NCBI RefSeq assembly: GCF_003576645.1
Contig: NC_044919.1
Coordinates: forward strand, 15,066,412 to 15,130,411
Source: Ipomoea triloba
Lineage: Eukaryota > Streptophyta > Magnoliopsida > Solanales > Convolvulaceae
Length of the DNA: 64,000 bases
Reading direction: 5' to 3'
Shown: in pieces, positions 10,994-21,768 of the stretch
How the letters are laid out: each line of letters begins with the position of its first letter
Numbering within the stretch: position 1 is the first letter of the stretch
Program-made: the position numbers and the translations under genes
Notes under the pieces: generated by a model
Seen by the model: only the letters and a program-made list of their open reading frames with translations
The model's database searches: none
Told to the model about the DNA's origin: nothing

Positions 10994-11228
10994 CAAATTT
11001 GGTCCCTCTCACCAAGAACCCGGCCAACCCCATCGGAAATATACACAACCCAGCTTATTTTAAAGGGTAAATAGTCATTTCTCTCAAATGTAAATTAATT
11101 AAAGGTAAGAAATATTTCATTGGTTCCTTCATTCTCCTCTGTACGTCTCCTCTATTTGAAGAAGGTGTGCGAAGAAGGAAAACCCTAGCCACTTGAGAGA
11201 GATAGATAGAAGATAAAAAAAGAAGAAG
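10962..11228. other. Spacer with long poly(T), upstream of GRF pseudogene
   Basis: Contains a T run around 10966-10993 and ordinary AT-rich sequence. No gene was recognised. Confidence 0.4.
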
Positions 11229-11597
11229 ATGAATGCTGATTCTTCAATATCTAACTCGACAGGTATGTACTATGAATATGGTGAATGGCTTCCTGTAATA
11301 CATTGTCGTTGTGGGTATCAAATGAAGTTGCATCCTTCCTGACCAAATGAAAATCCTGGGAGAAGGTTTTGACAATGTCCAATGGTTAGGCGTTGCTCAA
11401 TTGAATGGTTCGACCCTCCCATGTGTAAGAGATCGAAGAAAATAATCCCAGGTTTGCTAAGGAAGATAAGTAAACATGAAAAAGAGATTCGGAAGTTGCA
11501 GGAGAATGTGAAAGCTAAGGAGAAAATGAAAGTTAAATTAGTTCGTGCTGAGCCAAATACAATAAAAGAGTACTGTAGTTGTAGTCTTTGCAGGTAA
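11229..11597 (+). pseudogene. GRF-type zinc-finger protein pseudogene
   Basis: From the ATG at 11229 the frame encodes a short leader, CRCG, then NPGRRF and QCPM and WFDPPMC. These follow the zf-GRF pattern CxCG...NPGRRF..C...W.D..C. The last 50 residues are a charged coiled coil (ISKHEKEIRKLQENVKAKEK) ending in CSCSLC. Two in-frame TGA codons, just before PNENPGRRF and just after it, interrupt the domain, so a functional product is unlikely. Small GRF proteins like this are common around plant transposons. The hAT transposase debris 1 kb downstream may or may not be related. Confidence 0.65.
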
Positions 11598-12659
11598 TGT
11601 TGTAATCCTACTTATTTTTAACTTTGACAATAATGTAGTGGATCTGAATCAGTTAATGTAATATGTAGGGAATTTTGGATTGATTAATATGTCTTTTTTG
11701 AATTCAAGGTATTTGTGATGAAGTTTAGTGTTCTAAGTAGTAGGTGTACGTAGTGAGGCTTAGTGATCCAGTGTAGTGTAAATGGAATTGAAGTTTGCAG
11801 TTTAGTGTGGAAAGCAATGTAATTGTGATTGACTTCATATGGTTTTCACTTGAATTCATTAGTACTTTAGTGTTTTATTCATTTGAACTTCACTAGTTTG
11901 AGCACACCTACTAATTTGTTATAATCCTAGTATTCTTCTAAGCAACACAAAACCAAAGCAATAAATAAGGAATGATACTACCAAATTTATGATTTCATTA
12001 ATTTTTTTGGGGCAAAATACAAGTTGAAATAATCATAATCATATTCAATTGACATACTATCAAAATGAAATACCTAAATAATATTTTAATACTCATAATT
12101 ATTTTCAATTGACATACTGTTTCAATTGATAACCAAAATCTAAGTTCCCAAAAAATCATATTCCCAAAAGTAGTTCCCATACATATAACTTCACAGCTAG
12201 TTGTTTAGTCAATGGTTAATGGATCATCACTGTTTCCAAAAATACAGATTTGAAACTCATGGCAGTCCTTGTTTGGTATTTTTTTCCCAATTGGTTTCTT
12301 CTATTATTTTGGTTTCTTGCCCTTGTCATTTGATGGTGGTCCTATAGTACTAACTGCGTGGTTGCCCTTGCCCTTGTTCTTACACTCTTTCTCTTCTTTG
12401 GTGGTAAATACAGATCTGTTAAATAAATTTAAATATATGTTTGTGTTAATTTTTAATGTGTTAAATACTTAAATATGTGTTTGGTTTAATTCTATACATG
12501 CAATGAGGTCCCAAATGAAAAATAAGTTTGAAAAATATTGGGGAAACCCTTAAAAAATGAACTGTTTGATATTCTTTGCCAATATATTAGACCCTAGAGA
12601 TAAAGTTGAGTATATGCCTCACCAATTTACTCCATTTATGGTGAAGTTAAAGGCAAAGA
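11598..12659. other. AT-rich stretch, no gene seen
   Basis: Contains only short chance frames and paired ATTTTCAATTGACATACT motifs near 12040-12130. I recognise no gene. Confidence 0.5.
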
Positions 12660-13310
12660 CTGTTTTGTTAAGGTCCAATCTACAACGGTTGAGTTGTTCA
12701 ATGATTATGCACATATATACTCTGTGAGTGTAAGCAGTGAACCATCTAATGCCCATCCTTCTCAACCAATAAATGTACAAGCTACTACTGTTGGTAGGCC
12801 ACAATCTAGGTTGAAAAGCGAACTGAGAAGGCATAGAATGGAGAGTGGTGGAAGTTTTAAATAGACTGAGCTGCAAATATATTTGAGTGAGAGTATTGTG
12901 GAAGATAAGGATGATTTTGATATCCTTAGATGGTGGAAGGTAAACAGTGAGAGATTGCCTATTCTCTCAAAGTGGCTAGGGATATTCTAGTAATACCATT
13001 ATCAACTATGGCTTCTAAATCTACTTTTTCTACAAGTGGTAGAGTGCTAGATCCATTTAGGAGTTTCTTAACTTCTAAAATCGTGGAAGCCTTAATTTGT
13101 ACATAGGATTGGTTGAGATTACCGAATCAACCAATACAAATTGAAGAAAATATTGATGACTGTGAAAGGCTTGAAAAAGGTAAACCTTTTTTTTGTTATT
13201 CCTTATTTCCTTAAGTCCTTATTCACTTTTAAGTTTTAAGCCTTATATGTTTTTTATTTGCAGAGTTTCCAAGTGGAGTTAGGAGTGCAGGTCCTGTTGG
13301 AACTAGTTCA
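12660..13310 (+). pseudogene. hAT transposase C-terminus (dimerisation domain), pseudogene
   Basis: The plus strand encodes LFNDYAHIYSVSV, then after a TAG stop ELQIYLSESIVEDKDDFDIL and RWWKVNSERLPILSK. After a one-base deletion near 12972 the frame shows ARDILVIPLSTMASKSTFST and GRVLDPFRSFL. This is the hAT family C-terminal dimerisation domain of the zf-BED RICESLEEPER type. A donor (AAAAAG|GTAAAC at 13180) and an acceptor (TTTGCAG before 13264) suggest the usual short terminal intron. Three lesions (stop, frameshift, stop in ICT*DWLRL) make it inactive. The N-terminal part is absent. Confidence 0.8.
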
Positions 13311-14214
13311 TCCCTTATAACCATTGTAGTAATGTTCATTCATTCTGCTCTGCATTATATATTAATTTATTATTCTTGTTTTCTATTATCTTCTGAATTC
13401 TGATAATCTGTTATGACATGAGTAATGAGTACATGACAAATGACAATGGCTTCATTGTCTTGGCAACAATTAACTTGTTACTGCCTTGAGTCCTTGGCCC
13501 CTTCAAGCTTTCACTCTGCTGCAGGTATAATAATATCAGTTCAGTATGCACTTATAGCAAATCTGGTCTGGTATTATCATTCTCCCTTCCTCATTTAATT
13601 TTCTTTGGCTATGATGATGCTTCCACCCTGGCCTAAATCAAATTTTGGGTTGGTATGTTATTCGAGTTTTCAAAACTTAAGAAGCAATTTGCCCCCAATC
13701 TTAACTTGGTCTGAAAATAAAGCAATTTGAGCCTATTTTTATTACTAAGCGAACTGTTAAATTATGACTTTTCATGTATATAATTGTGTTTTAAGTTTAC
13801 AATTTGAGCAGGAAGATGAAGAATGTTGATTGTTGTCTGCTAAGTTGTTGAGTATTGAGTAATGCTAAATGAATGAATGATTTTGTCAATTTGTAAGTTT
13901 TGAGTAATCAGTGAGACAGTGAAGTACAGATTGGACAATATTATTAAGTTAACTTCTATGTTCTAACTTGTAAGCTGCAAACTATTAGTAGGCCTAGTTA
14001 CTTGTCAGTTACTTAGTTTTAAGTTGTTAGCTTTAACTTTTAAGTTTCAATTTTTAAGCTTAAGTTATACAATTTTTAGGTTGTTTGTTTGAACTTTGAA
14101 TTTTGAAGAATTTGGAGTGTAAACTGTAAATAGTAAAAATTTTACTTTAATTAGTAGTTTAGTACTTAATTTTGCACTTTTACTTACTTTTTTTCTTCTT
14201 TTTTTTTTTGCGAT
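13311..14214. other. AT-rich stretch, no gene seen
   Basis: No feature recognised. Several AAGTTTTAAGTT-like runs near 14030-14090 are simple sequence. Confidence 0.4.
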
Positions 14215-14394
14215 ATGAATAAAATCGCAATCCGATCCAATCCGCTCGAAATCCGAACTTAATAAATTTGATGGGTTGAGCTGGTCAAAATGCACGGATA
14301 TGGGGTGAATTATGGTATCCGGTATCCGATATCCGATCGGGTGGGGATTCCCAAATTCGAACCGCTCGAACCCGTCAGATGCTCAGGCCTAGTC
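14215..14394. repeat. Probable transposon end with GATCCGAT/CGAACC motifs
   Basis: A patch of short inverted motifs (CCGATATCCGAT, CGAACCGCTCGAACCC) ends GCTCAGGCCTAG. This composition is common at the ends of plant hAT-like nonautonomous elements. A matching left terminus was not found, so the boundaries are uncertain. Confidence 0.35.
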
Positions 14395-14945
14395 TTGCCA
14401 CGTAATAAGGGAAAAGTGTGTAGGAATCTTAGGTGCCCACTTAGAAGCTATCTTATATGGAACTCACACAAAACATGAGCTAGGTGAGTTGCGAGTTGGA
14501 CCACCATTTATTTAGAATAACTAAATACCTAATAGAGTAGTATATTATAAGAATAAATTATGGCATGCATCATGGTACCCATAGTAAGGTGGACCACTAA
14601 TAAATGTTCATTTTTAATGTATTAAAATCTTTTAATGTACTAAAGGTTTAGTTTTAATTTATATAGTACACTACAAATGGATTTCCATAAAATGAACGTG
14701 TAGTCGTGTAGTATATTAAAATGAGCCTTCAGTAGTCCACTGGGTATTGGTCTATAATGGATGAGAAGTCTCAAGATATGTTTCCATTGGCAGTGCGGGG
14801 GTTTGTTTCCTACCATAAACATTGAGGGTTTAGGTTTGGCTTGGACTCCTTCTGCGGAAGTAGTGTATAGTCTTGTGTTAAATCGCAAAGTTAGATTAAC
14901 TTTATTTACCAGGGTTCTAATTCTCACCAACCTTCACCTAATGAC
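14395..14945. other. Flank of the copia element, no gene
   Basis: Includes a GGTACC/GGTGGACC-containing patch at about 14565-14760 that may be a worn small transposon. No coding region was recognised. Confidence 0.35.
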
Positions 14946-14950
14946 ATGGG

Positions 14951-15849
14951 TGTTAGAAATATATTACGAAAATAATATTTCCAGGAAAAATAACAAGCAC
15001 AAAAGCGAAAGGAATTTTTGGACAAGGGTAAGCTTGAGTCGTGTACTCACTACACTGTCCTTAAAACCTTATTTGCTATTTCCCACGGTGCTAGGAGCGT
15101 TGTTGCCTAGGTTTCCCAGGATAAAACAAGCTTCGATTTCTAGTTTGAGCACTCAAACTTTGAAACCCAGCGAACAAGAACGAAGGGCTGAACACAGTAT
15201 GCTAAGAAGGGAGTAGAAGCAGATTTTCGAGAGAGGAAAAAGATATTTCGTTGTGTGTAAATCTGTTGCTTCTACCATCAACTTATATAGGAGTTGCTGG
15301 AATTAATAGCATTTAATCATGGTAGTTAATCTGATCATAAACTCAGCCTTACGGTTGACCACTACCTGAGAAGTACAGATTACACGACTAGACTAAGATT
15401 CGGCCTACTTTGTGTTGGAAAAAGTTTCAAAAATTGACATTCGTGCCCGCAGGTGCCGGCGCACACGAGTTCAGGCCTTTTCGAACTCATTTTGGGATTT
15501 GATTTGCACCCCCCTGCGCGCGAGAGAGAGCCTCTATGCTATACAATTCACTAAGCCTAAGAAAGGCTCTTGTATAAATAGTGGTGCAAACCCACTTCCC
15601 AAACCAATGTGGGACAAAGCTTTATTCTAAAGCTTTCCCACAATTTTTTCCAACTCAAATGGGTCAACTTTGAGAACCAATTTCTCATTCACCCATTATC
15701 CGTTTTGTGCGTACAATATATCAATCTCTTCATCTAACTACGAAGAACCCGAATCCACTTTGACCCGACCAAAATCGGAAGTGGACCCCACATTTATTTG
15801 TACCACAAAATAGCCACTTAAATTGCCATTTTCATGCTATTTTCCAACA
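14951..15849 (-). repeat. Copia 3' LTR
   Basis: 899-bp LTR, TGTTAG...CCAACA. It lacks about 160 bp present in the 5' LTR, around positions 15351-15413, in three separate gaps. Other differences between the two LTRs are scattered single bases. Confidence 0.92.
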
Positions 15850-16407
15850 ATCCCCCACATGAATGAAAAATTGATTTTCGAGGTTGTTTTGAAATCGGAA
15901 ACAACTGTGTTCACCGGTCGATCCCTGCATAGGATAGGTAGGTGTTACCCTTTGAACCTTCCCTCGTGAAGATACATTTACTCTACTGGCTGTACGGTAG
16001 AATGCAATGTCTTTGAACCGACTGCCGTTTGTGTAGACGATGACATATCTCACACAGGAACCTTCCAACATTGTTCTGTTCTCATGAGTGTGCCCGTTTT
16101 GGTCGTGGGTCACCGTTCCTGGTTCTGCAAGAGTTTCTAAAGAATTGAGCCCAGTTCAATTCTCCTTTGAAGCGACCCTCACTTCTCTCTCACATAGGTG
16201 ATTCTTTTTCTGAGTATCCCGCATACTCACACATGTCAACCGACATTCGAATCATTAAAGCATCAATGTGCTAACCTCGTGCGGGAGCCACTGTTCTAAC
16301 GAGGAGTGGTAGGGAGTCTGAGACCCCCACAGTGACACGCTACGTTCCATAATTTAGTTGTCCCATTGAACCTAGGTTCCAGCTAGGTTGGGTATCCACT
16401 ATAGAAC

Positions 16408-16985
16408 TTATACCAAGGGCTTTAGACCTATTTCTCGTGTCAACTTCTCGGTTAACTCTCTACTTAACCCTTTGGTTAACGGATCCGATATGTTGTCTTT
16501 TAACTTTACGTAGTCAACCGAGACAACACCAGTTGAGAGAAGTTGTCTAATGGTGTTATGTCTACGACGTATATGTCTAGGCTTACCATTATACATATGA
16601 CTTCGTACTCTCCCAAGTGTGGCTTGACTATCGCAATGCACACAGATTGGAGGTACAAGTCGTTCCCAATTAGGAATATCCTCTAGAAAATGGCGTAGCC
16701 ATTCAGCCTCTTCACAACATTTGTCCAAGGCTATCAGCTCAGATTCCATCGTGGGTCTAGCTATCACGGTTTGCTTAGAGGATTTCCATGCAACAGCTAC
16801 ACCGGCTAGTGTAAACACGTAGCCACTCGTGGACTTAGAGTCCTTAATATCATATATCCAATTAGCATCACTATACCCTTCAAGTACAACAGGATATCCC
16901 GTATAGTGCAGTGCATAGTTATGAGTATCCCTTAGGTATCTCATAACCCTCACAATTGCCTTCCAGTGCATATCTCAGTGGATAT
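16408..16985 (-). pseudogene. Copia RNase H
   Basis: Encodes [40 protein letters not shown] and the C-terminal [11 protein letters not shown], the RNase H of copia pol that removes the RNA strand after minus-strand synthesis. The frame is entered by a frameshift from the RT part near 16970. Catalytic Asp in SDANW, Glu in MESE and Asp in HCDSQA are present. It ends at a stop at 16408. Confidence 0.88.
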
Positions 16986-19108
16986 CTCGTATATCTACTG
17001 AGTTTGCTAACCGCAAAGGCAATATCTGGCCTAGTGCAGCTCATTAGATACATTAAACTACCAATAATCCGAGCGTATTCTACTTGAGAAATACACTCTC
17101 CGTGATTCTTTGATAGTAAAACGTTTGTATCAAACGGTTTCCTAGCCACGTAACTATCATCCTTGTTGAATTTTTCAAGGATTTTATCAATATAATGAGA
17201 TTGGCAAAACACAAGACCATCTGATCTCCTAATGATTTTAATCCCGAGGATCAAATCAGCCAAACCCATATCTTTCATGTCAAATCTCGCGTTTAACATG
17301 TTTTTGGTAGACTTGATCATCCGATCATTACTACCAACGATGAGTATATCATCTACGTATAAACATAGAATGACATACCCGTCTATTGTTTCCTTAACAT
17401 AGACACACTTCTCACTCTCGTTTATTTTAAAACCATTGGTTAACATCGCATGGTCAAACTTCTCGTGCCACTACTTAGGCGCTTGCTTTAACCCATATAG
17501 CGATTTAACCAATTTACAGACTTTCTTTTCTTGGCCCGGAACAACGAATCCTTCGGGTTGTTCCATATAGATTTCTTCATCTAACTCGCCATTTAAGAAA
17601 GTTGTCTTCACATCCATTTGATGAACTTCCAGATTTCGCTGTGCGACTATGGCAAGTATCATCCGAATGGAGTTTATTCTCGTTACGGGAGAATACGTGT
17701 CGAAGTAATCAAGGCCCTCGCGTTGCCTATAACCCTTGATTACAAGCCTAGCCTTATACTTCTCGATGCAACCATCCGATTTCATATTCCTTTTAAAAAC
17801 CCATTTGGATCCTAAGGGTTTACTACCCGAAGGAAGATCGACAAGTTCCCAAGTGTGATTCTGTAGGATAGAATCCACTTCACTTTTAATAGCCTCTTTC
17901 CACATTGGTTCTTTCGTAGAAGTTACAGCTTCTACATACGTACGAGGCTCATTTTCTATCAAACAAGATAGAAAATCTGGTTCATTTTCTATCAAACAAG
18001 ATAGAAAATCTGGTTCATTTTCTATCAAACAAGTTAGAGTACTGGAATCATACTCTAACAAGTAAGTAAGAAAATCAGGACCAAATGATTTTTCAACTCT
18101 CACCCGCTTACTGCGTCTAGGCTCGAGCTCGGGTTCTTTCTCAGAATCCCCACTATCATTGTCCACAGGTTTGTCAAATGTTTGTTTTGACGTACTCGGT
18201 CCCTCGCTGGACCTACAAGGAAATATATTTTCGAAGAAAGATGCATTCCTTGATTCAATTATCGTGTTCTTATGCACGTCCGGTTTATGGGACTCGTGTA
18301 CTAAGAACCGATAAGCACTACTGTTATGTGCATAACCAATAAAGATACAGTTCATGGTCTTTGGACCTATCTTTATTTTCTTCGGTGTTGGCACCAAAAC
18401 TTTGGCAAGACACCCCCACACTTTGAGGTATTGGTAGGAAGGCTTCCTACCTTTCCACAACTCATAAGGGGTCTTATCGAGCTTCTTGCGGGGTACCTTA
18501 TTTAAAAGGTAATTGCTTGTCAAAATCACCTCACCCCACATATTTTGAGGTAAGCCCGAACTGATAAGCATCGCATTCATCATTTCTTTCAGTGTGCGAT
18601 TCTTTCGTTCGGCAACACTGTTCGATTGAGGTGCGTAAGGTGCCGTACGCTCGTGTATAATTCCTACACTTGCACAGAAATCACCAATTGGTGCTTCGTA
18701 CTCACCACCTCTATCACTTCTAACCTTTTTAATCTTTCGATTAAGTTGGTTTTCAACTTCATTCTTATAAAGAATGAATTTATCTATGGCTTCATCTTTG
18801 CTTTTCAGCAAATACACATAGCAATATCGTGTGCAATCATCGATAAACGTGATAAAATATTTATTACTACCTCTCGTTTGTATCGATCTAAAATCGCACA
18901 AATCACTATGGATTAATTCCAGTGGTTCAGTTTGCCTTTCAACCGACTTGAAAGGTGCCTTAGTTAGTTTTGCCTCAACACAAATTTCACATTTGTTATT
19001 TGTGTCAATTTGAAAAGTAGGAATATGGTTCATGCTAATTAATCTACGCATAGAGTTAAAATTAACATGACCTAGTTTACCATGCCACAGATTGGAAGAC
19101 TCAAGCAA
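16972..19108 (-). pseudogene. Copia integrase and reverse transcriptase
   Basis: The frame from 19108 shows the GAG-pre-integrase HGKLGHVNF, the CEICVEAK zinc site, then the integrase core with DD-E residues in HSDLCDF, VRSDRGGEYE and SVAERKNRTL. RT follows with WVFKRNMKSDG, KARLVIKGY and LEVHQMDVKTTFLNGELDEE (the usual KTAFLNG has T). A TAG codon at about 17468-17470 replaces the Q in KQAPKQW, and the frame then resumes with LCLYVDDILIVG, the YVDD active site. The domains are intact apart from this stop. Confidence 0.9.
17944..18033 (-). repeat. 33-bp tandem repeat inside copia pol
   Basis: Nearly three copies of a 33-bp unit encode LIENEPDFLSC in the linker between integrase and RT. The length keeps the frame. 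The unit differs from the 42-bp duplications elsewhere in the window. Confidence 0.85.
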
Positions 19109-20667
19109 GTAAACAGAAGTAACATTGCTTTTTTATTCATAACAATAGGCATTACACTGAGCTTAAACAGCCCATCAGTTACATAACCTTTGCCTACAAA
19201 CATTCCTAACTTTGACAAAACAACCTTGTCTGACTTGAAGACCATCTTAAAGCCATGCTTATTCAGCAACGAGCCAGACACCAGATTCTTCCTTAGCTCA
19301 GGAACATACAGCACGTTCTTCAACGTCAGCTCCTTCCCAGAAGTCATCTTCAGAACCACCTTGCCCATGCCCTCCACAATGGACTGAGCAGAGTTTCCCA
19401 TCCTCACCTTCTCGCCTTCCACGGTTTCAAAGGTACTAAACATCTCCCGGTTGCAATACAAATGCCTTGTTGCACTGGTGTCGATGAACCATTCACGTGG
19501 GTTAGAGCCCACGAGGTTCACCTCAGTGATCATAGCCGAAAGGCTAATCTCGGCTACTTTCTGGCTCACATCTCCAACCACGTTGGCTTCAGAACTCTTG
19601 TTCTTCTTCTTTGGAGCCTTGCATTCAGCCGACTTGTGGCCAGTCTTGCCACAATTGTAGCACTTACCATGGAACTTACCCTTGGTAATGCCACCTTTAG
19701 GACCTAGCTTCTGCTTGTCCTTCTTAGCCTTCTTGGAGTGTTGACCGTGCTCCACCATGTTAGCTTTAGCGCCACCAAAGACAAGACCTTTCCCGTCAAT
19801 TTTCCTGTTCCCCTCCTCAATTCTGAGTCGCTGGATCAAGTCCTCCAGGTTCATCTCCTTTCGCTTGTGCTTAAGGTAGTTTTTGAAGTCCTTCCATCCT
19901 AGAGGCAGCAAGTGGGTCATTGATGCCACTAGAAAGGACTCACTAATTTGCATGCCCTCGTCACGGATTTCATCAAAGATTAACTGTAAATCTTCAACCT
20001 GACTTAGCACGGTCTTGGAGATTAACTGTAAATCTTCAACCTGACTTAGCACGGTCTTGGAATCAACCATTTTAAAGTCGAGGAATCTTAGCACGGTCTT
20101 GGAATCAACCATTTTAAAGTCGAGGAATCGGCCAACCACAAATTTCTTTGCCATTTTAAAGTCGAGGAATCGGCCAACCACAAATTTCTTTGTGCCGGCA
20201 TCCTCGCTTTTGTACTTATGATCCAAGGCTTCCCACAGCGCTTTTGCTATGCCAATTTTACGATATACATCGTAAAGACCATCACACAGTCCGTTCAGGA
20301 TATAGTTGTGGCAAAGGAAGTCTAAATCCTTCCAAAACCCAACCGCCATCACGGATTGTGGATCATCTTGCTTCAACTCAGGCACTTTCTCGGTCAAGAA
20401 CCTTGCCAGGCTGAGTGTAGCCAGGTAGAACAGCATCTTTTGCTGCCACCTCTTGAAGTTCGAACCAGTGAACTTCTCAGGCCTTTCGGCCAAACCACTT
20501 GGTACAGAATGTACCCGCATCGTAGGGATATACCCCTCAATGCCCACACCATTTTGTGAACCAACGTTCACTGGTGCCTGGGAATGTGCAACTTCGTTGC
20601 CGTTCCCACCACTATTGTTCTCAACAACATTCTCACCCTCATAAACTGGAAGTGCAGGATTCTCCAT
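19072..20667 (-). pseudogene. Copia gag with zinc knuckle and protease
   Basis: The gag ATG is at 20667 ([12 protein letters not shown]); the longer open frame upstream runs into the LTR. A retrotransposon gag domain ([17 protein letters not shown]) is followed by the zinc knuckle [14 protein letters not shown] and by protease [14 protein letters not shown]. The catalytic motif reads DTSA instead of D(S/T)GA, which may impair the enzyme. A 6-A run near 19130 shifts the frame away from integrase. Three exact 42-bp tandem duplications lie in gag at 19977-20192 and are suspected assembly errors. Confidence 0.88.
19977..20192. repeat. Three exact 42-bp tandem duplications in copia gag
   Basis: Adjacent identical 42-mers: 19977-20018/20019-20060, 20046-20087/20088-20129 and 20109-20150/20151-20192. 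Each pair has a different sequence and overlaps the next. The translated product repeats [25 protein letters not shown] and [14 protein letters not shown]. Confidence 0.95.
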
Positions 20668-20703
20668 TTTTTCAAGATAAACAGAGAAATAAGGTTTTAA
20701 GCT

Positions 20704-21763
20704 TGTTAGGAAATATATTACGAAAATAATATTTCCAGAAAAAATAACAAGCACAAAAGCGAAAGGAATTTTTGGACAAGGGTAAGCTTGAGTCGTGTAC
20801 TCACTACACTGTCCTTAAAACCTTATTTGCTACCTCTCACGGTGCTAGGAGCGTTGTAGCCTAGGTTTCCCAGGATAAAACAAGCTCCGATTTCTAGTTT
20901 GAGCACTCAAACTTCGAAACCCAGCGAACAAGAACAAAGGGCAAAACACAGTATGCTAAAAAGGGAGTAGAAGCAGATTTTCGAGAGAGAAAAAAAGATA
21001 TTTCGTTGTGTGTAAATCTGCTGCTTTTACCATTAACTTATATAGGAGTTGCTGGAATTAATAGCATTTAATCATGGTAGTTAATCTGATCATAAACTCA
21101 GCCTTGTAACCCTTGTAACGGTTGACCACTACATGAGAATTGATTCAGATAATAAAAATTGGAATTAACCCGGTATTAATTCCGTAACAGATGATCACCA
21201 CCCGAGGCGAGGAGTTACACCGAGGTGTACAGATTACACGACTAGACTAAGATTCGGCCGAGTCGTCCGAACGAGTCCTCACCGAGGACTAGAGATCACG
21301 GAGGCCGAATCCTGCTTTGTGTTGGAAAAAGTCTCGAAAATTTGGCATAACTTATGCTCGCAGGTGCCGGCGCACACGATTTCAGGCTTTTTCGAACTCA
21401 TTTTGGGATTTGATTTGCACCCCCCCCCTGCGCGCGAAAGAGAGCCTCTATGCTATACAATTCACTAAGCCTAAGAAAGGCTCTTGTATAAATAGTGGTG
21501 CAAACCCACTTCCCAAACCAATGTGGGACAAAGCTTTATTCTAAAGCTTTCTCACAATTTTTTCCAACTCAAATGGGTCAACTTTGAGAACCAATTTCTC
21601 ATTCACCCATTATCCGTTTTGTACGTACAATATATCAATCTCTTCGTCTAACTACGAAGAACCCGAATCCACTTTGACCCGACCAAAATCGGAAGTGGAC
21701 CCCACATTTATTTGTACCACAAAATAGCCACTTAAATTGCCATTTTCATGCTATTTTCCAACA
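20704..21763 (-). repeat. Copia 5' LTR
   Basis: 1060-bp LTR, TGTTAGG...CCAACA on the plus strand. It is the longer of the two copies and retains about 160 bp missing from the 3' LTR. Confidence 0.92.
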
Positions 21764-21768
21764 ATGGG

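Larger units (their letters stand above)
14951..21763 (-). mobile_element. Ty1/copia LTR retrotransposon, both LTRs present
   Basis: This 6.8-kb element reads right to left. A perfect 5-bp duplication ATGGG flanks it (14946-14950, 21764-21768), and both LTRs start TGTTAG and end CCAACA on the plus strand. The internal order gag, protease, integrase, RT, RNase H is that of copia. A purine-rich tract (CATGTGGGGGAT on the minus strand) abuts the 3' LTR at 15850. The coding region has one indel after protease, one TAG stop in RT and one frameshift before RNase H. The leader between the 5' LTR and the gag ATG is only 36 bases and holds no TGGTATCAGAGC primer site. The element is therefore defective. 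Confidence 0.93.

Noticed and set aside
14565..14760. Possible small palindromic element with GGTGGACC and AATGTTCATTTTTAATGTA motifs
   Set aside because: It is similar in flavour to the MITE at 4020, but ends and target duplication cannot be defined.
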